The position numbers and the translations under genes were made by a program. From CAVXYG01 sp963706835 (GTDB lineage Bacteria > Actinomycetota > Actinomycetes > S36-B12 > GCA-2699445), in the NCBI GenBank assembly GCA_963706835.1, contig CAVPOB010000001.1:1-64000 (forward strand): a DNA stretch of 64,000 nt, in the 5' to 3' direction. Positions within the stretch are counted from its first letter, which is position 1. Every line of letters starts with the position of its first letter. Below, piece by piece: positions 35,041 to 43,518 of this stretch. A model generated the notes under the pieces. That model was not told the origin of the DNA, searched no databases, and worked only from the letters and a program-made list of their open reading frames with translations.

Positions 35041-35875
35041 CTACTTCTTCGCAGCGCTCAGCGCGACGGTCCGGACCTCCTCGAAGAAGCCGCAGGACCC
35101 GGCGCCGCAGGCTTCCGCGAAGATCCGCGCGTCGGCCTTACCGCCCTTGAACAGCCCGTTCGACCATTCGGTGGTGATGGTCCATTGCTGCTGACTGCCG
35201 TCACACGTCAAGGGTTCGAGGAAGCCACCGCCCTGGATATACACCCGCCCGGCCCGTTGGCTCAACTGTGCGTCGAGGAAGGCGTACTCGACGATGCCGC
35301 CGTCGCTCGCGGCGCAGGTGTAGGTGCCGGTGACGGTGGCCGCGCCGGTGCGGGGGTCGAACGTGCCTCGCGGATCGACGTTGACCTCGATGCTCGGTGG
35401 CGGGCCCGCCTGGTCGATGGTGAACACCAGCCCACCGCCGTTGCCGCCGCCGTCGACCTGGTCGTCGAAGACGAGGATCGTGTACGTCACGCCCGGGATT
35501 GCGAAGAAGGCAATGACCTCCGGTCCGCAACTCTCCACTGTCCACGATCCGGGGCCCCCGGTGGCCACGATGGTGCCGACGCTGTAGTCCGAGGCAAGGG
35601 GATCGATGAGCAGCTCACCTTCCGTCATGGGCGTGTACTCGAACCACACGCTGGCGTCTGTTGCCGGCGCTCCGCAGATCCGTGTTCAGCTCAGCGTCGT
35701 CGGCGTCCGTGGTCGCCTCGCTAGTGTCGGCGGTGACGGTGATCGGCAGGGGTTCGGTGAGCACCTCGCGACCGCTGTAGGTGTCGTTCGCCGGTGGTGC
35801 CGCTACCGCTGGCGCTGCCACTCCCATCGACGCTATGAACAAGGACGCGGCCGCAACCGCTCGGATGGTCTTCAT
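35041..35875 (-). pseudogene. Secreted beta-rich protein, frameshifted near residue 65
   Basis: The first frame from ATG 35875 gives a signal peptide (RAVAAASLFIASMGVAAPAV, cleavage after AVA) and ATTDADDAELNTD. Continuation needs a one-base shift near 35690, giving CGAPATDASVWFEYTPMTEG and then a run of beta strands to the stop at 35041. The later part has paired Cys residues (ESCGPEV; GTYTCAA...PLTCDG; EACGAGSCGFF). The restored protein would have about 277 residues and looks like a wall or extracellular protein. Function unknown. The conserved join indicates a recent frameshift or a sequence error. Confidence 0.75.
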
Positions 35876-36034
35876 GGTGGCCTCCTGGTCTGTTCGAGCA
35901 CGTCCTGGAGCAGGTCGTGCTCGTTGACGCTATGCCTCCCCGGCTCATCGATCCCGGGCCTTTCGCCCCTGGGTCCGGATCAGGCGGGAACCGTGAGCGC
36001 GCCCGGAACCGCCCGACCGCGGCACAGTGGGGGC

Positions 36035-37018
36035 ATGAGCATCGCCGGCACGCGGCCCCCTGTCCGCTGGGGTCTGCTGGGAGCTTCCAGAATCGCAGTG
36101 CGGGAGTTCCTGCCGGCGCTGTTGGAGGAGGGCGGTGGCAGCGCCGAGGTGGTGGGGGCCCGAGATCCGCACCGCGCCGAACGGTTCGCCGCACGACACG
36201 GCGTCGCCCGATCGGTGGGTGGCTACCGGGCGGTGGTGGAGGACCCCGACGTCGACGCCGTCTATGTGGCACTGCCCAATGACACGCACACCGAGTGGGC
36301 GGCGGCTGCGGCTCACGCAGGCAAGGCCGTGCTGTGCGAGAAGCCGCTGGGGCTCGACGAGGCGGACGTGTTGGCCCTGGTTGCAGAAGCCGGGCCTGCG
36401 GCGCTGATCTGGGAAGCGATGGTGTTCCCCTTCCACCCGCAGACCGATCAGCTGCAGTCGCTGATCGGAGCCGAGTTGGGCGGCGTCACCCGAATCGAGT
36501 CGGACTTCTCCTTCGTCCTGGACAACGCCGCCGACTTCCGCTGGGACCCCGCGCACGGGGGCGGCGCGCTGTACGACATCGGCTGCTACTGCATCCGGCT
36601 TTCCCGCCTGCTCGTCGGAGCAGAGCCCGACCGCGTCGAGGCCACCGCAGTGCTGGGGGATACCGGAGTCGATGTCTCCACCGACGCGGCGCTGCACTTC
36701 CCGCGGGGCGCCACGTGCCGTTTCTCATGCAGTTTCGCCAGGCCGTTCCGGACCGGTGCCACCATCACCGGTCCCGGCGGATCGATCACCGCCACGAACC
36801 CCTACCACCCGAGCCCCTCCGATGCGCTGACCCTGCGGCTCGCCGATGGAACGGTGCGGGAATGGCCGGCGCCCCGGGGGTCAGCCTTCTTCCACGGGCT
36901 GCGGCACATCCACCAGGTCCTGCGGGGGGAGCGGAACCCGGAGTACCTCATCGATCCGGAGTCGATCCGGCAGGCCCACGCGATGGACCTGGTCCGCGCG
37001 GCTGCCCGGCACCGGTGA
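36035..37018 (+). CDS. Gfo/Idh/MocA family oxidoreductase
   Basis: 327 residues from ATG 36035. The N-terminal Rossmann fold has WGLLGASRIAVREFLPALLE, then DAVYVALPNDTHTEWAAAAA and the family's catalytic-site AVLCEKPLGLDEADV (EKP). The C-terminal substrate domain has GGGALYDIGCYCIRLSRLLV, the usual G-G-G-x-L-x-D-x-G-x-Y motif. NAD(P)-dependent oxidation or reduction of a sugar or cyclitol-like compound is expected. The longer open frame upstream runs through the neighbouring secreted-protein gene and is not used. It is divergent from that gene. Confidence 0.93.
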   Translation: MSIAGTRPPVRWGLLGASRIAVREFLPALLEEGGGSAEVVGARDPHRAERFAARHGVARSVGGYRAVVEDPDVDAVYVALPNDTHTEWAAAAAHAGKAVLCEKPLGLDEADVLALVAEAGPAALIWEAMVFPFHPQTDQLQSLIGAELGGVTRIESDFSFVLDNAADFRWDPAHGGGALYDIGCYCIRLSRLLVGAEPDRVEATAVLGDTGVDVSTDAALHFPRGATCRFSCSFARPFRTGATITGPGGSITATNPYHPSPSDALTLRLADGTVREWPAPRGSAFFHGLRHIHQVLRGERNPEYLIDPESIRQAHAMDLVRAAARHR

Positions 37019-37119
37019 CGGTCGCGATGACGGAAGGGGTTCGCCAGGGCGTTCGGGGCGCGTCGGTGCTGGCGGGCGCTGCGCGTGCCGGGCGGTTCGC
37101 CAGGGCGCGGCTGCTCTTG

Positions 37120-37350
37120 CGACTGCACCCGCGGCGGGTGTTTGCACCCGAAACGGGGGCGCGACAGGCCGAGTACAGGCGAAGTCTGCACCCGGTATGG
37201 GGCTTTGCACCCAGGGCGGGGGTTGGAGTCCCCGAATTCAGGGCCGCGAGCACCCGCGCCGGGTGCAAACCCCCATACCGGGTGCACAAATGCCCACCGA
37301 ATGGCCCTGACAGCCACCGCCACGGGTGCAAACGCCCACCGCGGGTGCAA
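37120..37350. repeat. Palindromic repeat element, copy C
   Basis: Forward cores lie at 37136-37149 (GGGTGTTTGCACCC) and 37199-37212 (GGGGCTTTGCACCC), and inverted cores at 37261-37274 (GGGTGCAAACCCCC) and 37324-37337 (GGGTGCAAACGCCC). Spacings are 63, 62 and 63. The sequence has drifted more than copies A, B and D but the spacing has not. It lies between the convergent ends of the Gfo/Idh gene and the EamA gene, just left of a 9-bp tandem repeat. Confidence 0.88.
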
Positions 37351-37412
37351 AGGCTTGGCGACTCGCGCCGAAAGCCCCCGACGCAGGTCCAGAGGTGCCG
37401 GTCGACTCGCCC

Positions 37413-37484
37413 ACAGCCCCAACAGCCCCGACAGCCCCGACAGCCCCGACAGCCCCGACAGCCCCGACAGCCCCGACAGCCCCG
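37413..37484. repeat. 9-bp tandem repeat, eight units
   Basis: ACAGCCCCG is repeated head to tail without a break. The first unit (ACAGCCCCA) differs by one base and the next seven are perfect. Perfect identity of seven units suggests recent slippage, so copy number may vary between strains. It lies downstream of both flanking genes. If transcribed from the right it would lie past the EamA stop. The rest of 37019-37599 outside the repeats is featureless. Confidence 0.92.
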
Positions 37485-37599
37485 ACCGCCTCACGACCAA
37501 GCCAGCGGCGACTGGATCACGAGGTCCGAGCCACGGTGGCAGTCGTCGCCTCAGAACGTGCTGGTGCCGTACCCGCCGGCTCTGGGCGTGACCGCCCGC

Positions 37600-38493
37600 C
37601 TACGGTCGGCCGACCAGTTCCCGCCCGCCAACGTCGCCCTGGCGCTGCGGCACAGTGCCCCGCCAGCCGTGCTGCGCCGCGGCGCCGGCCAGGACCACCA
37701 GTGCGATCCCCAGCACCTGGCCGGGTCCCGGAATCTGCTGCAGCACGATTGCCCCGATGATCGCGGCGAACGCCGGCTCCAGTGCCATCAGGGTCCCGAA
37801 CGCGTGCGGGGTCATCTGGCGCAGCGCGACCAGTTCGAGGGCATACGGCAGGATCGGCACCAGCAGGGCGAGTCCGGCCGATGCGGCCAGGACACCGATG
37901 GTCAGGTGCCCAGCGGCTTGCGGGACGCCCATGAACGCTGCGGTGACGGCCGCGATGGGGAACGTCAGCGACAGCGCGCTGATGCCGGTGAACCGATCGC
38001 CGATCCTCTGGGTGAGCAGGATGTAGGTGCCCCAGCCAACAGCAGATGCCACCGCGAAACCGATGCCGAGCGCGTCCATCTCGCCCTGCCACGGCTGGGT
38101 CAGCAGCACCACCCCGACCAGCGCCAGGACCGGCCAGGCAAGGGCGCGTCCGCTGTGGCTGCGAACTGCGGCAACGGTCAGCGGCCCGAGAAAGCCGATC
38201 GCTGCAGCGGTGCCGAGCGGAATGCGCTCGATGGCCGCCAGTGACGCAATGGTCAGACCGCCCATGGCTACGCCCAGGCCGATGACGGTCGGCATGTCGG
38301 CGCGCCGGATCGATCGCAGCGGCGGGCGCGCGACTGCCAGGAGCACGGCAGCCGCGATGGCGTACCGCAGCCATGCGGACCCTGCCGGACCCACCACGGC
38401 GATCAACGGCACCGACAGTGCGGCGCCGAGCTGCACCGACAGCATCGCGGTCACCGCCATCGACCACGGCGGCACCGTCGTGCGGACACTCAT
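37600..38493 (-). CDS. EamA/DMT family transporter (RhtA-like)
   Basis: 297 residues with ten predicted helices in two EamA halves (first half about 10-130, second about 145-275). Characteristic pieces are AALSVPLIAVVGPAGSAWLR, ASLAAIERIPLGTAAAIGFL and ALELVALRQMTPHAFGTLMA, then LEPAFAAIIGAIVLQQIPG. This last pattern is typical of the RhtA (threonine/homoserine exporter) group. It is a probable metabolite exporter; the substrate is unproven. It follows an XRE-cupin regulator gene on the same strand, 33 bp away, and is probably under its control. Confidence 0.9.
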   Translation of the reverse strand: MSVRTTVPPWSMAVTAMLSVQLGAALSVPLIAVVGPAGSAWLRYAIAAAVLLAVARPPLRSIRRADMPTVIGLGVAMGGLTIASLAAIERIPLGTAAAIGFLGPLTVAAVRSHSGRALAWPVLALVGVVLLTQPWQGEMDALGIGFAVASAVGWGTYILLTQRIGDRFTGISALSLTFPIAAVTAAFMGVPQAAGHLTIGVLAASAGLALLVPILPYALELVALRQMTPHAFGTLMALEPAFAAIIGAIVLQQIPGPGQVLGIALVVLAGAAAQHGWRGTVPQRQGDVGGRELVGRP

Positions 38494-38526
38494 CCTTCAA
38501 CCCCGATCATCTGTGCGGCCCTCGAC

Positions 38527-39132
38527 TCACTCGTCGCCGGCCCCGGAGTGTGCTCGCGTGCCCACCCCCGGTTCGAACACGGCCAGGGTGAACCTCGTGG
38601 GGTCCTGACCGGTGTTGGCATACACGTGCGGCTCGTCGCCGGCGAAGGACGCGGCGTCGCCGATTCCCAGCGTGACGGTCTGTCCGGAGACCTCGACCGT
38701 GAGTTCGCCGGACAGCACGTGCACGAGTTCTTTCGTGCCCGCCGAGTGCGCCTCGTTGTCGTCACGGTCCCCGGGCCCGAGGGTCCAATCCCACAGTTCG
38801 ACCACATCAGGGGGATTGGTGCCGGCGACCAGCAGCCCGCGGCCACCGGCATCGCTGGTCCACAGCACGGCGGCTTCCTCGCCTCTGGTGACCTGCACCG
38901 GCTTGAGCTGCGGCGCCTGCACCAGCGCTGGCAGTCCGACGCCCAGAGCGTCGCCAATCCGCAACAGGGTGCCGACGCTGGGGTTCGCCTCGCCGTGCTC
39001 GACGCTGACCACCATCCGCCGACTCACGCCGGAGGCCGCCGCCAGCTGGTCCAGCGTCCAGCCGTGAGCCTGCCGTGACTCCCGTACCCGGGCGCCGATC
39101 GCGGCCGCCATCGCCAGTGTTGCTGGATCCAT
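38527..39132 (-). CDS. XRE-family regulator with cupin sensor domain
   Basis: 201 residues from ATG 39132. The helix-turn-helix is at about 10-65 (RESRQAHGWTLDQLAAASGV, then SRRMVVSVEHGEANPS) and the cupin-2 domain at about 95-190 (ELVHVLSGELTVEVSGQTVT; DAASFAGDEPHVYANTG). Regulators of this build sense small molecules and usually control a neighbouring transporter or catabolic gene. The EamA exporter directly downstream is the obvious candidate. The upstream ATGs lie within the likely promoter/operator and are not used. Confidence 0.9.
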   Translation of the reverse strand: MDPATLAMAAAIGARVRESRQAHGWTLDQLAAASGVSRRMVVSVEHGEANPSVGTLLRIGDALGVGLPALVQAPQLKPVQVTRGEEAAVLWTSDAGGRGLLVAGTNPPDVVELWDWTLGPGDRDDNEAHSAGTKELVHVLSGELTVEVSGQTVTLGIGDAASFAGDEPHVYANTGQDPTRFTLAVFEPGVGTRAHSGAGDE

Positions 39133-39135
39133 AAG

Positions 39136-39161
39136 TGCAACATACTGCATTTCATAGTGCA
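39136..39161. promoter_or_regulatory. Candidate operator: three spaced TGCA words before the XRE-cupin gene
   Basis: Read on the minus strand, just before the ATG at 39132, TGCA occurs at 39158-39161, 39146-39149 and 39136-39139, set in an AT-rich stretch (CTATGAAA, GTATGT) that is unusual for this genome. AGTATG/TATGAA words could be part of a -10. The centre spacings (12 and 10 bp) suit binding on one face of the helix. Autoregulation by the XRE-cupin protein is inferred. Confidence 0.45.
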
Positions 39162-39383
39162 TCGAAAAGACTCGGTGCGGACGAATCCGGCATCACCACC
39201 ATCACCCGCCCCGCGCCACCTGGCTGGGGCCGCCGCGCCCCCTGGCTGGGCCGCGGCGCCTGCCACTCGCGATGCAGGGGCCCCGACCCTGCGCCGACGG
39301 CCGCGAGGCCCGCATCTACCGTGGGACATCGGAGGTCATGTCCGTGACCGACACCGAGAACCTGGTGCTGTGAGGAGTGTGCC

Positions 39384-40602
39384 GTGACTGAAGCCGTCAT
39401 CGTTGCCGTCGCCCGTTCGCCGATCGGGCGGGCGTTCAAGGGGTCGCTGAAGGACCTGCGACCCGACGACCTGACCGTCCAGATCGTGCAGGCGCTGCTC
39501 GCTCAGGTGCCCGAGCTGGATCCGCGGCAGATCGACGACCTGATGCTGGGGTCGGGCTCGCCAGCGGGGGAGGCCGGCTACAACCTCGGCCGTGTGGTCG
39601 CCGTCATGGCCGGGATGGACCACCTGCCCGGCACCACGGTGAACCGTTACTGCTCCTCCAGCCTGCAGACCACGCGCATGGCGTTCCACGCCATCAAGGC
39701 CGGCGAGGGCGAGGTGTTCATCTCGGCCGGCGTGGAGTCCGTGAGCAGCTACGCCCGCGGGGCCGCCGACACGATCCCGAACACCCGCAACCCGTTGTTC
39801 GCCGAAGCCGAGGCGCGCACCAAGCAGTTCGAGGCCGGCGGGCAGACCTGGGTCGATCCGCGGGAGTCCGGTCTGCTGCCCGATGTCTACATCGCGATGG
39901 GCCAGACCGCGGAAAACGTCGCGCAGTTGAAGGGCATCACGCGCGAGGAGCAGGATGCCTTCGGCGTGCGCAGCCAGAACCTCGCCGAGGCGGCCATCGC
40001 TGCAGGGTTCTGGGAGCGGGATATCACGCCGGTGTCGCTGCCCGACGGCACGACGGTCGCCAAGGACGACGGCCCCCGCGCCGGGGTGACGCTGGAGGCC
40101 GTCGCCGGGCTCAAGCCGGTGTTCCGGCCGGACGGCACAGTCACCGCCGGCAACTGCTGCCCGCTGAACGATGGCGCGGCAGCCGTGCTGGTCATGTCCG
40201 ACAGCAAGGCGCGCGAGCTGGGCCTGACACCGTTGGCGCGCATCGTCAGCACCGGCGTGACGGGCCTGTCCCCGGAGATCATGGGCCTGGGCCCAGTGGA
40301 GGCGTCCCGACAGGCGTTGGCACGGGCGGGGCTGACCATCGACGACATCGACCTGGTCGAGATCAACGAGGCCTTCGCCGCACAGGTCATCCCGTCGGCG
40401 CGCGACATTGGGCGTGGCGGAGGACAAGCTCAACGTCAACGGCGGGGCGATCGCCGTGGGCCACCCGTTCGGCATGACCGGCGCCCGGATCACCAGCACG
40501 CTCATCCACTCCCTGCAGCACCACGACAAGCAGTTCGGCCTGGAGACCATGTGCGTCGGCGGCGGGCAGGGCATGGCGATGGTGCTCGAACGCCTCAGCT
40601 GA
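39384..40602 (+). pseudogene. Acetyl-CoA acyltransferase (thiolase), one-base frameshift near the 3' end
   Basis: Would be a 405-residue thiolase for fatty acid beta-oxidation or acetoacetyl-CoA metabolism. The nucleophile Cys90 is in VNRYCSSSLQTT and VEINEAFAAQVIPSARDI is intact. The catalytic His in NGGAIAVGHPFGMTGAR and second Cys in TMCVGGGQGMAMVLE are in a different frame (from about 40408). Removing one G from GGG at about 40411-40413 restores GVAEDKLNVNGG exactly. All active-site residues survive on both sides, so the event is very recent or an error in a G run. It is divergent from the XRE-cupin gene. Confidence 0.9.
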
Positions 40603-40729
40603 CGCGGAAGACAGCGACCACCGCGCTGCTGCCCGGGCCATCGGACGATGTCGGGCAGCAGCGCGCTCGTTGGCCGAGCGCCGAGGACCGGGCACCCTGG
40701 TGCCGACGATCCTCGGCGCAGGTCCCCGA

Positions 40730-42043
40730 TCAGCCCTGCGTGCCGTCGTCCGACGCATCCGGCGACTGCACTTCGCCGCCCTGGGAGCGGGTCTTGTACC
40801 CGCGCGACTTGCGGGTGCGGTCGCTACGCAGACGCTTGTTGGTGTACGCCTCGTCCCAAGCCGCCAGGCCCTGGCTGGTGTCCTCCAACCAGAGCACCTC
40901 CTCCTCCAGCTCGAGGTTCCGGACCTGCGGCGGTGCCGCCTGCAGTTGCTGGTTGGCGATGTCGAGGCGGCGGCGGGCGCTGTCGCGATCACCGCGCCGC
41001 ATCGCCTCCTCGGCCTCCTTCTTGGCCTGCTGGGTCTGCAGCAGGAGCTTCTCCCGCTGCACCTCCGGAGCCGGCGTCCGTCCGGCAGCGAGGTCGGCCG
41101 GCACCACGTTGACCGAGACCGGCAGGGTGACGGTGTGCTGCTCGAGGGCGGGCAGCTCGACGTAGGTCAGCGTCAGGGCCGCGACCTCCGCCAGGCCGAG
41201 AGCAGCCATGGCCGGCACGCCCAGCTCGATGAGCACCCGCCGCTGCTCGCCGCCGTAGAAGTCGCCGAGCTCGACCATGACACCGCCATCCACAGCGGTG
41301 GCGGGCAGGTCGTTCACGACGCCGATCTTGGCCACGTCGGAGGACGGCGAGACCAGGAGGCTGGCGGCCTGCACGGTCTTGGACAGCAGCCCGTCCAGCT
41401 CCCCGGCCAGGGCCGCCGCGGCGGCGTCGGGGTCCCGGGCGAACGCGTGGTTGCCGCTGCCGCCGGTGGCGATCTCGCTGAGGAGGTTCTCGTCGTAGCC
41501 ATCGCCGATGCCGATGGTCGAGGTGGCGATGGTCTGGCGGCTGCCGCCAGCGGCGACCTCGCGCAGCTGGGCCGGATCGGTGACGCCGGAGTTGGCATGT
41601 CCGTCGGACAGCAGCACCAGTGCCGCCCCTGCCGGCCCGGCAACGCGGCGCGCCTCCTGAAGGCCACGCAGGTAGCCGCCGGACAGATCGGTCATCCCGC
41701 CGGTGTGGATGGATGCCACCGCGTTGGCGATGGCCTCGCGACCCCGATCGCCCACCTTGCCCGCCGGGACCACGACCTGGACGCTGCTGTCGAAGGTGAC
41801 CAGGCCGAAGTTGTCGCGGTCGTCCAGTCGTACGACGAGATCCACGATGGCGCGCTTGGCGGCCTCGAGACGCCCGCCGCCCATAGAGCCGGAGCGGTCC
41901 AGCACGATGATCGCGGTGTGTTCGGGGCGCGCCGCAGCAGGGTCTTCCGGCGCGGCCGGGGCCTGCAGTTCGAGCATGATGGTGACGGTGTCGGTGGTCT
42001 CGACGGCGACCAGGTCGACATCCAGATGAGCGTTGATGTGCAA
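40730..42043 (-). CDS. VWA domain protein
   Basis: 437 residues. The von Willebrand A domain is at about 40-220, with a complete MIDAS: DRSGSM (DxSxS), Thr in TGGMTDLSGG and Asp in LLSDGHANSG. The middle is beta-rich and the C-terminus is a charged coiled-coil region (EKLLLQTQQAKKEAEEAMRR) with a basic, probably disordered end. No signal peptide or helix is found, so it is cytoplasmic. Metal-dependent protein binding is expected. The next gene upstream on the same strand, 133 bp away, is a small phosphatase; any link is unproven. Confidence 0.88.
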   Translation of the reverse strand: MHINAHLDVDLVAVETTDTVTIMLELQAPAAPEDPAAARPEHTAIIVLDRSGSMGGGRLEAAKRAIVDLVVRLDDRDNFGLVTFDSSVQVVVPAGKVGDRGREAIANAVASIHTGGMTDLSGGYLRGLQEARRVAGPAGAALVLLSDGHANSGVTDPAQLREVAAGGSRQTIATSTIGIGDGYDENLLSEIATGGSGNHAFARDPDAAAAALAGELDGLLSKTVQAASLLVSPSSDVAKIGVVNDLPATAVDGGVMVELGDFYGGEQRRVLIELGVPAMAALGLAEVAALTLTYVELPALEQHTVTLPVSVNVVPADLAAGRTPAPEVQREKLLLQTQQAKKEAEEAMRRGDRDSARRRLDIANQQLQAAPPQVRNLELEEEVLWLEDTSQGLAAWDEAYTNKRLRSDRTRKSRGYKTRSQGGEVQSPDASDDGTQG

Positions 42044-42176
42044 GGGCTTTCCTCTTCCTTCGGTTGCGGATCCGGCGTGCCCGGTCCGTGTGGTGTTCTG
42101 CGTGCCGTCGTGCTGGATGGGACGGCGTGGTGGGTGCTGCGCCGACCGCTCGATTCGCGAGTCGGCGCAAGCTCGA

Positions 42177-42779
42177 TCAGGCGGCGTTCGGCGGAGTCGC
42201 TCCGACGGCGGGCTGCTCCTGCGGCACTGTGCTCGCTGCCACGGCTGCAGGTGCCTGATGCACCAGCCAGCGGACGAAATGGTCGTTGAACAGCACGTGG
42301 CGGGAGCGCGTGGCCCGCAGGTGTCGGACCGCCTCAGCGGGATCCCAACCGTCGAGCACCAGCACCAGAGCGGTCACGAGCCCGGAACGGTTCAGTCCCG
42401 CTTGGCACCGGATCAGCACCCGGTCGCCGGACTGCCAGCGTTCGTGCGCCCACTGCGCAGCCCGCAGAATACGGCCCAGATCGGCCCCGTCCAAGGCCCC
42501 GTCGCCGAAGCCGTACCGCAACTCCTCGATCTCCCATGCCACCGGCTGGGCCCAGGCGTACAGGGTGACGACCGCGTCGAACTCGCGCCAGCGGCCCAGT
42601 CCTCCCAGCTCCATCGGGTCGGCGACCGTCGCGTCGTCGTGCGTGCCGCCCATGAACAATCGGGGCAGGATCTCGTCGGCTGTCCAGGTCGGGTAGTCGA
42701 TCTCCCAGGAGACCGGGGCCTCCAGGTCGGTCAGATCGGTCGCCGCGCCCTCGCTGTTGTGCAGCGTGCTGTTGTGCAT
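42177..42779 (-). CDS. Dual-specificity/tyrosine-phosphatase-like protein
   Basis: 200 residues from ATG 42779 with GGAGGGGG upstream. The phosphate-binding loop is IRCQAGLNRSGLVTALVL (Cx5R with the usual Ser after Arg). Before it, PRLFMGGTHDDATVADP resembles the start of the DSP fold and FDAVVTLYAWAQPV its central strand. A conventional general-acid Asp loop is less clear; E/D residues in ELRYGFGDGALDGADL could serve. It probably removes phosphate from Tyr/Ser/Thr or from a small molecule. The first 30 residues and last 25 look disordered. Confidence 0.85.
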   Translation of the reverse strand: MHNSTLHNSEGAATDLTDLEAPVSWEIDYPTWTADEILPRLFMGGTHDDATVADPMELGGLGRWREFDAVVTLYAWAQPVAWEIEELRYGFGDGALDGADLGRILRAAQWAHERWQSGDRVLIRCQAGLNRSGLVTALVLVLDGWDPAEAVRHLRATRSRHVLFNDHFVRWLVHQAPAAVAASTVPQEQPAVGATPPNAA

Positions 42780-43054
42780 CGTGCTGTTCCCCCTCCATCA
42801 GTCGTCGTGCCTCGCGCTGCCGGTGGATTCATGCAGCGGGGTCGGACGTCGGGTGAGGGTTCCGCCATCGCGTGCGATCGATCCCCCATTGCGTCCCCCG
42901 CAGTACCAGACGGCCTGCCAGGATCACTGTGCACCGAGGGTCCGACAGACGGCCGTCGCCGACAGCGGTGCGGGGCGCCCCGGGTCGGGACCGACCAACG
43001 TCAGCTGGACGGAGTAGGCCACCGATCCTCCCCGCCATCTGGTATGCCAGCGCC

Positions 43055-43447
43055 ATGGGCGCACTTCCAGTCGAGGGTTTGACAACGGAGCAGATCGCTG
43101 AGGAGGCGACGTACCTGGCGGCCGAGCGGACCTTGTTCTCGGTGCTCTCGACGGGCCTGTCCGTCGCGGCGGGCGGCGCGCTGGTCACCACGCTGCTGGG
43201 GGAGGCGTGGCCAGCTTGGCTCCAGGTCGCCCTCGCCACGGTCTTCCTGCTGGTCGGCTACTCCATGGCCCTGATGGGCCTGCGCCGCTACCAGGGCATT
43301 GTCCGAATAGCCGAGGCCCGGCAGCCCGGCAAGAGGAAGATGATGTCGCTGCGCCTGCTGTCCCTGGGCGTCGGTGTGCTCCAGGCCGCGATCGTGCTGG
43401 TGGTCGTGCTCTTCCTCATCGATGCCTTCGGTGGGGCCACCTACTGA
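43055..43447 (+). CDS. Three-helix membrane protein, DUF202-like
   Basis: 130 residues from ATG 43055. It starts with a short amphipathic helix, then YLAAERTLFSVLSTGLSVAA, which recalls the LAAERT-x-L-x-W-x-RT start of DUF202/YidH proteins. The hydrophobic segments are about 28-50, 55-78 (LQVALATVFLLVGYSMALMG) and 103-125 (GVGVLQAAIVLVVVLFLIDA), with basic residues between the last two (RIAEARQPGKRKMM). Role unknown. It is convergent with the acyltransferase gene, 71 bp apart. Confidence 0.75.
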   Translation: MGALPVEGLTTEQIAEEATYLAAERTLFSVLSTGLSVAAGGALVTTLLGEAWPAWLQVALATVFLLVGYSMALMGLRRYQGIVRIAEARQPGKRKMMSLRLLSLGVGVLQAAIVLVVVLFLIDAFGGATY

Positions 43448-43518
43448 GTGCCCCGGAGCAGCACTAGCCCGCGCGCAGTGGTGGGGACCGCGGGGTGCTG
43501 GCGTGGGCCCAGCGGTGC

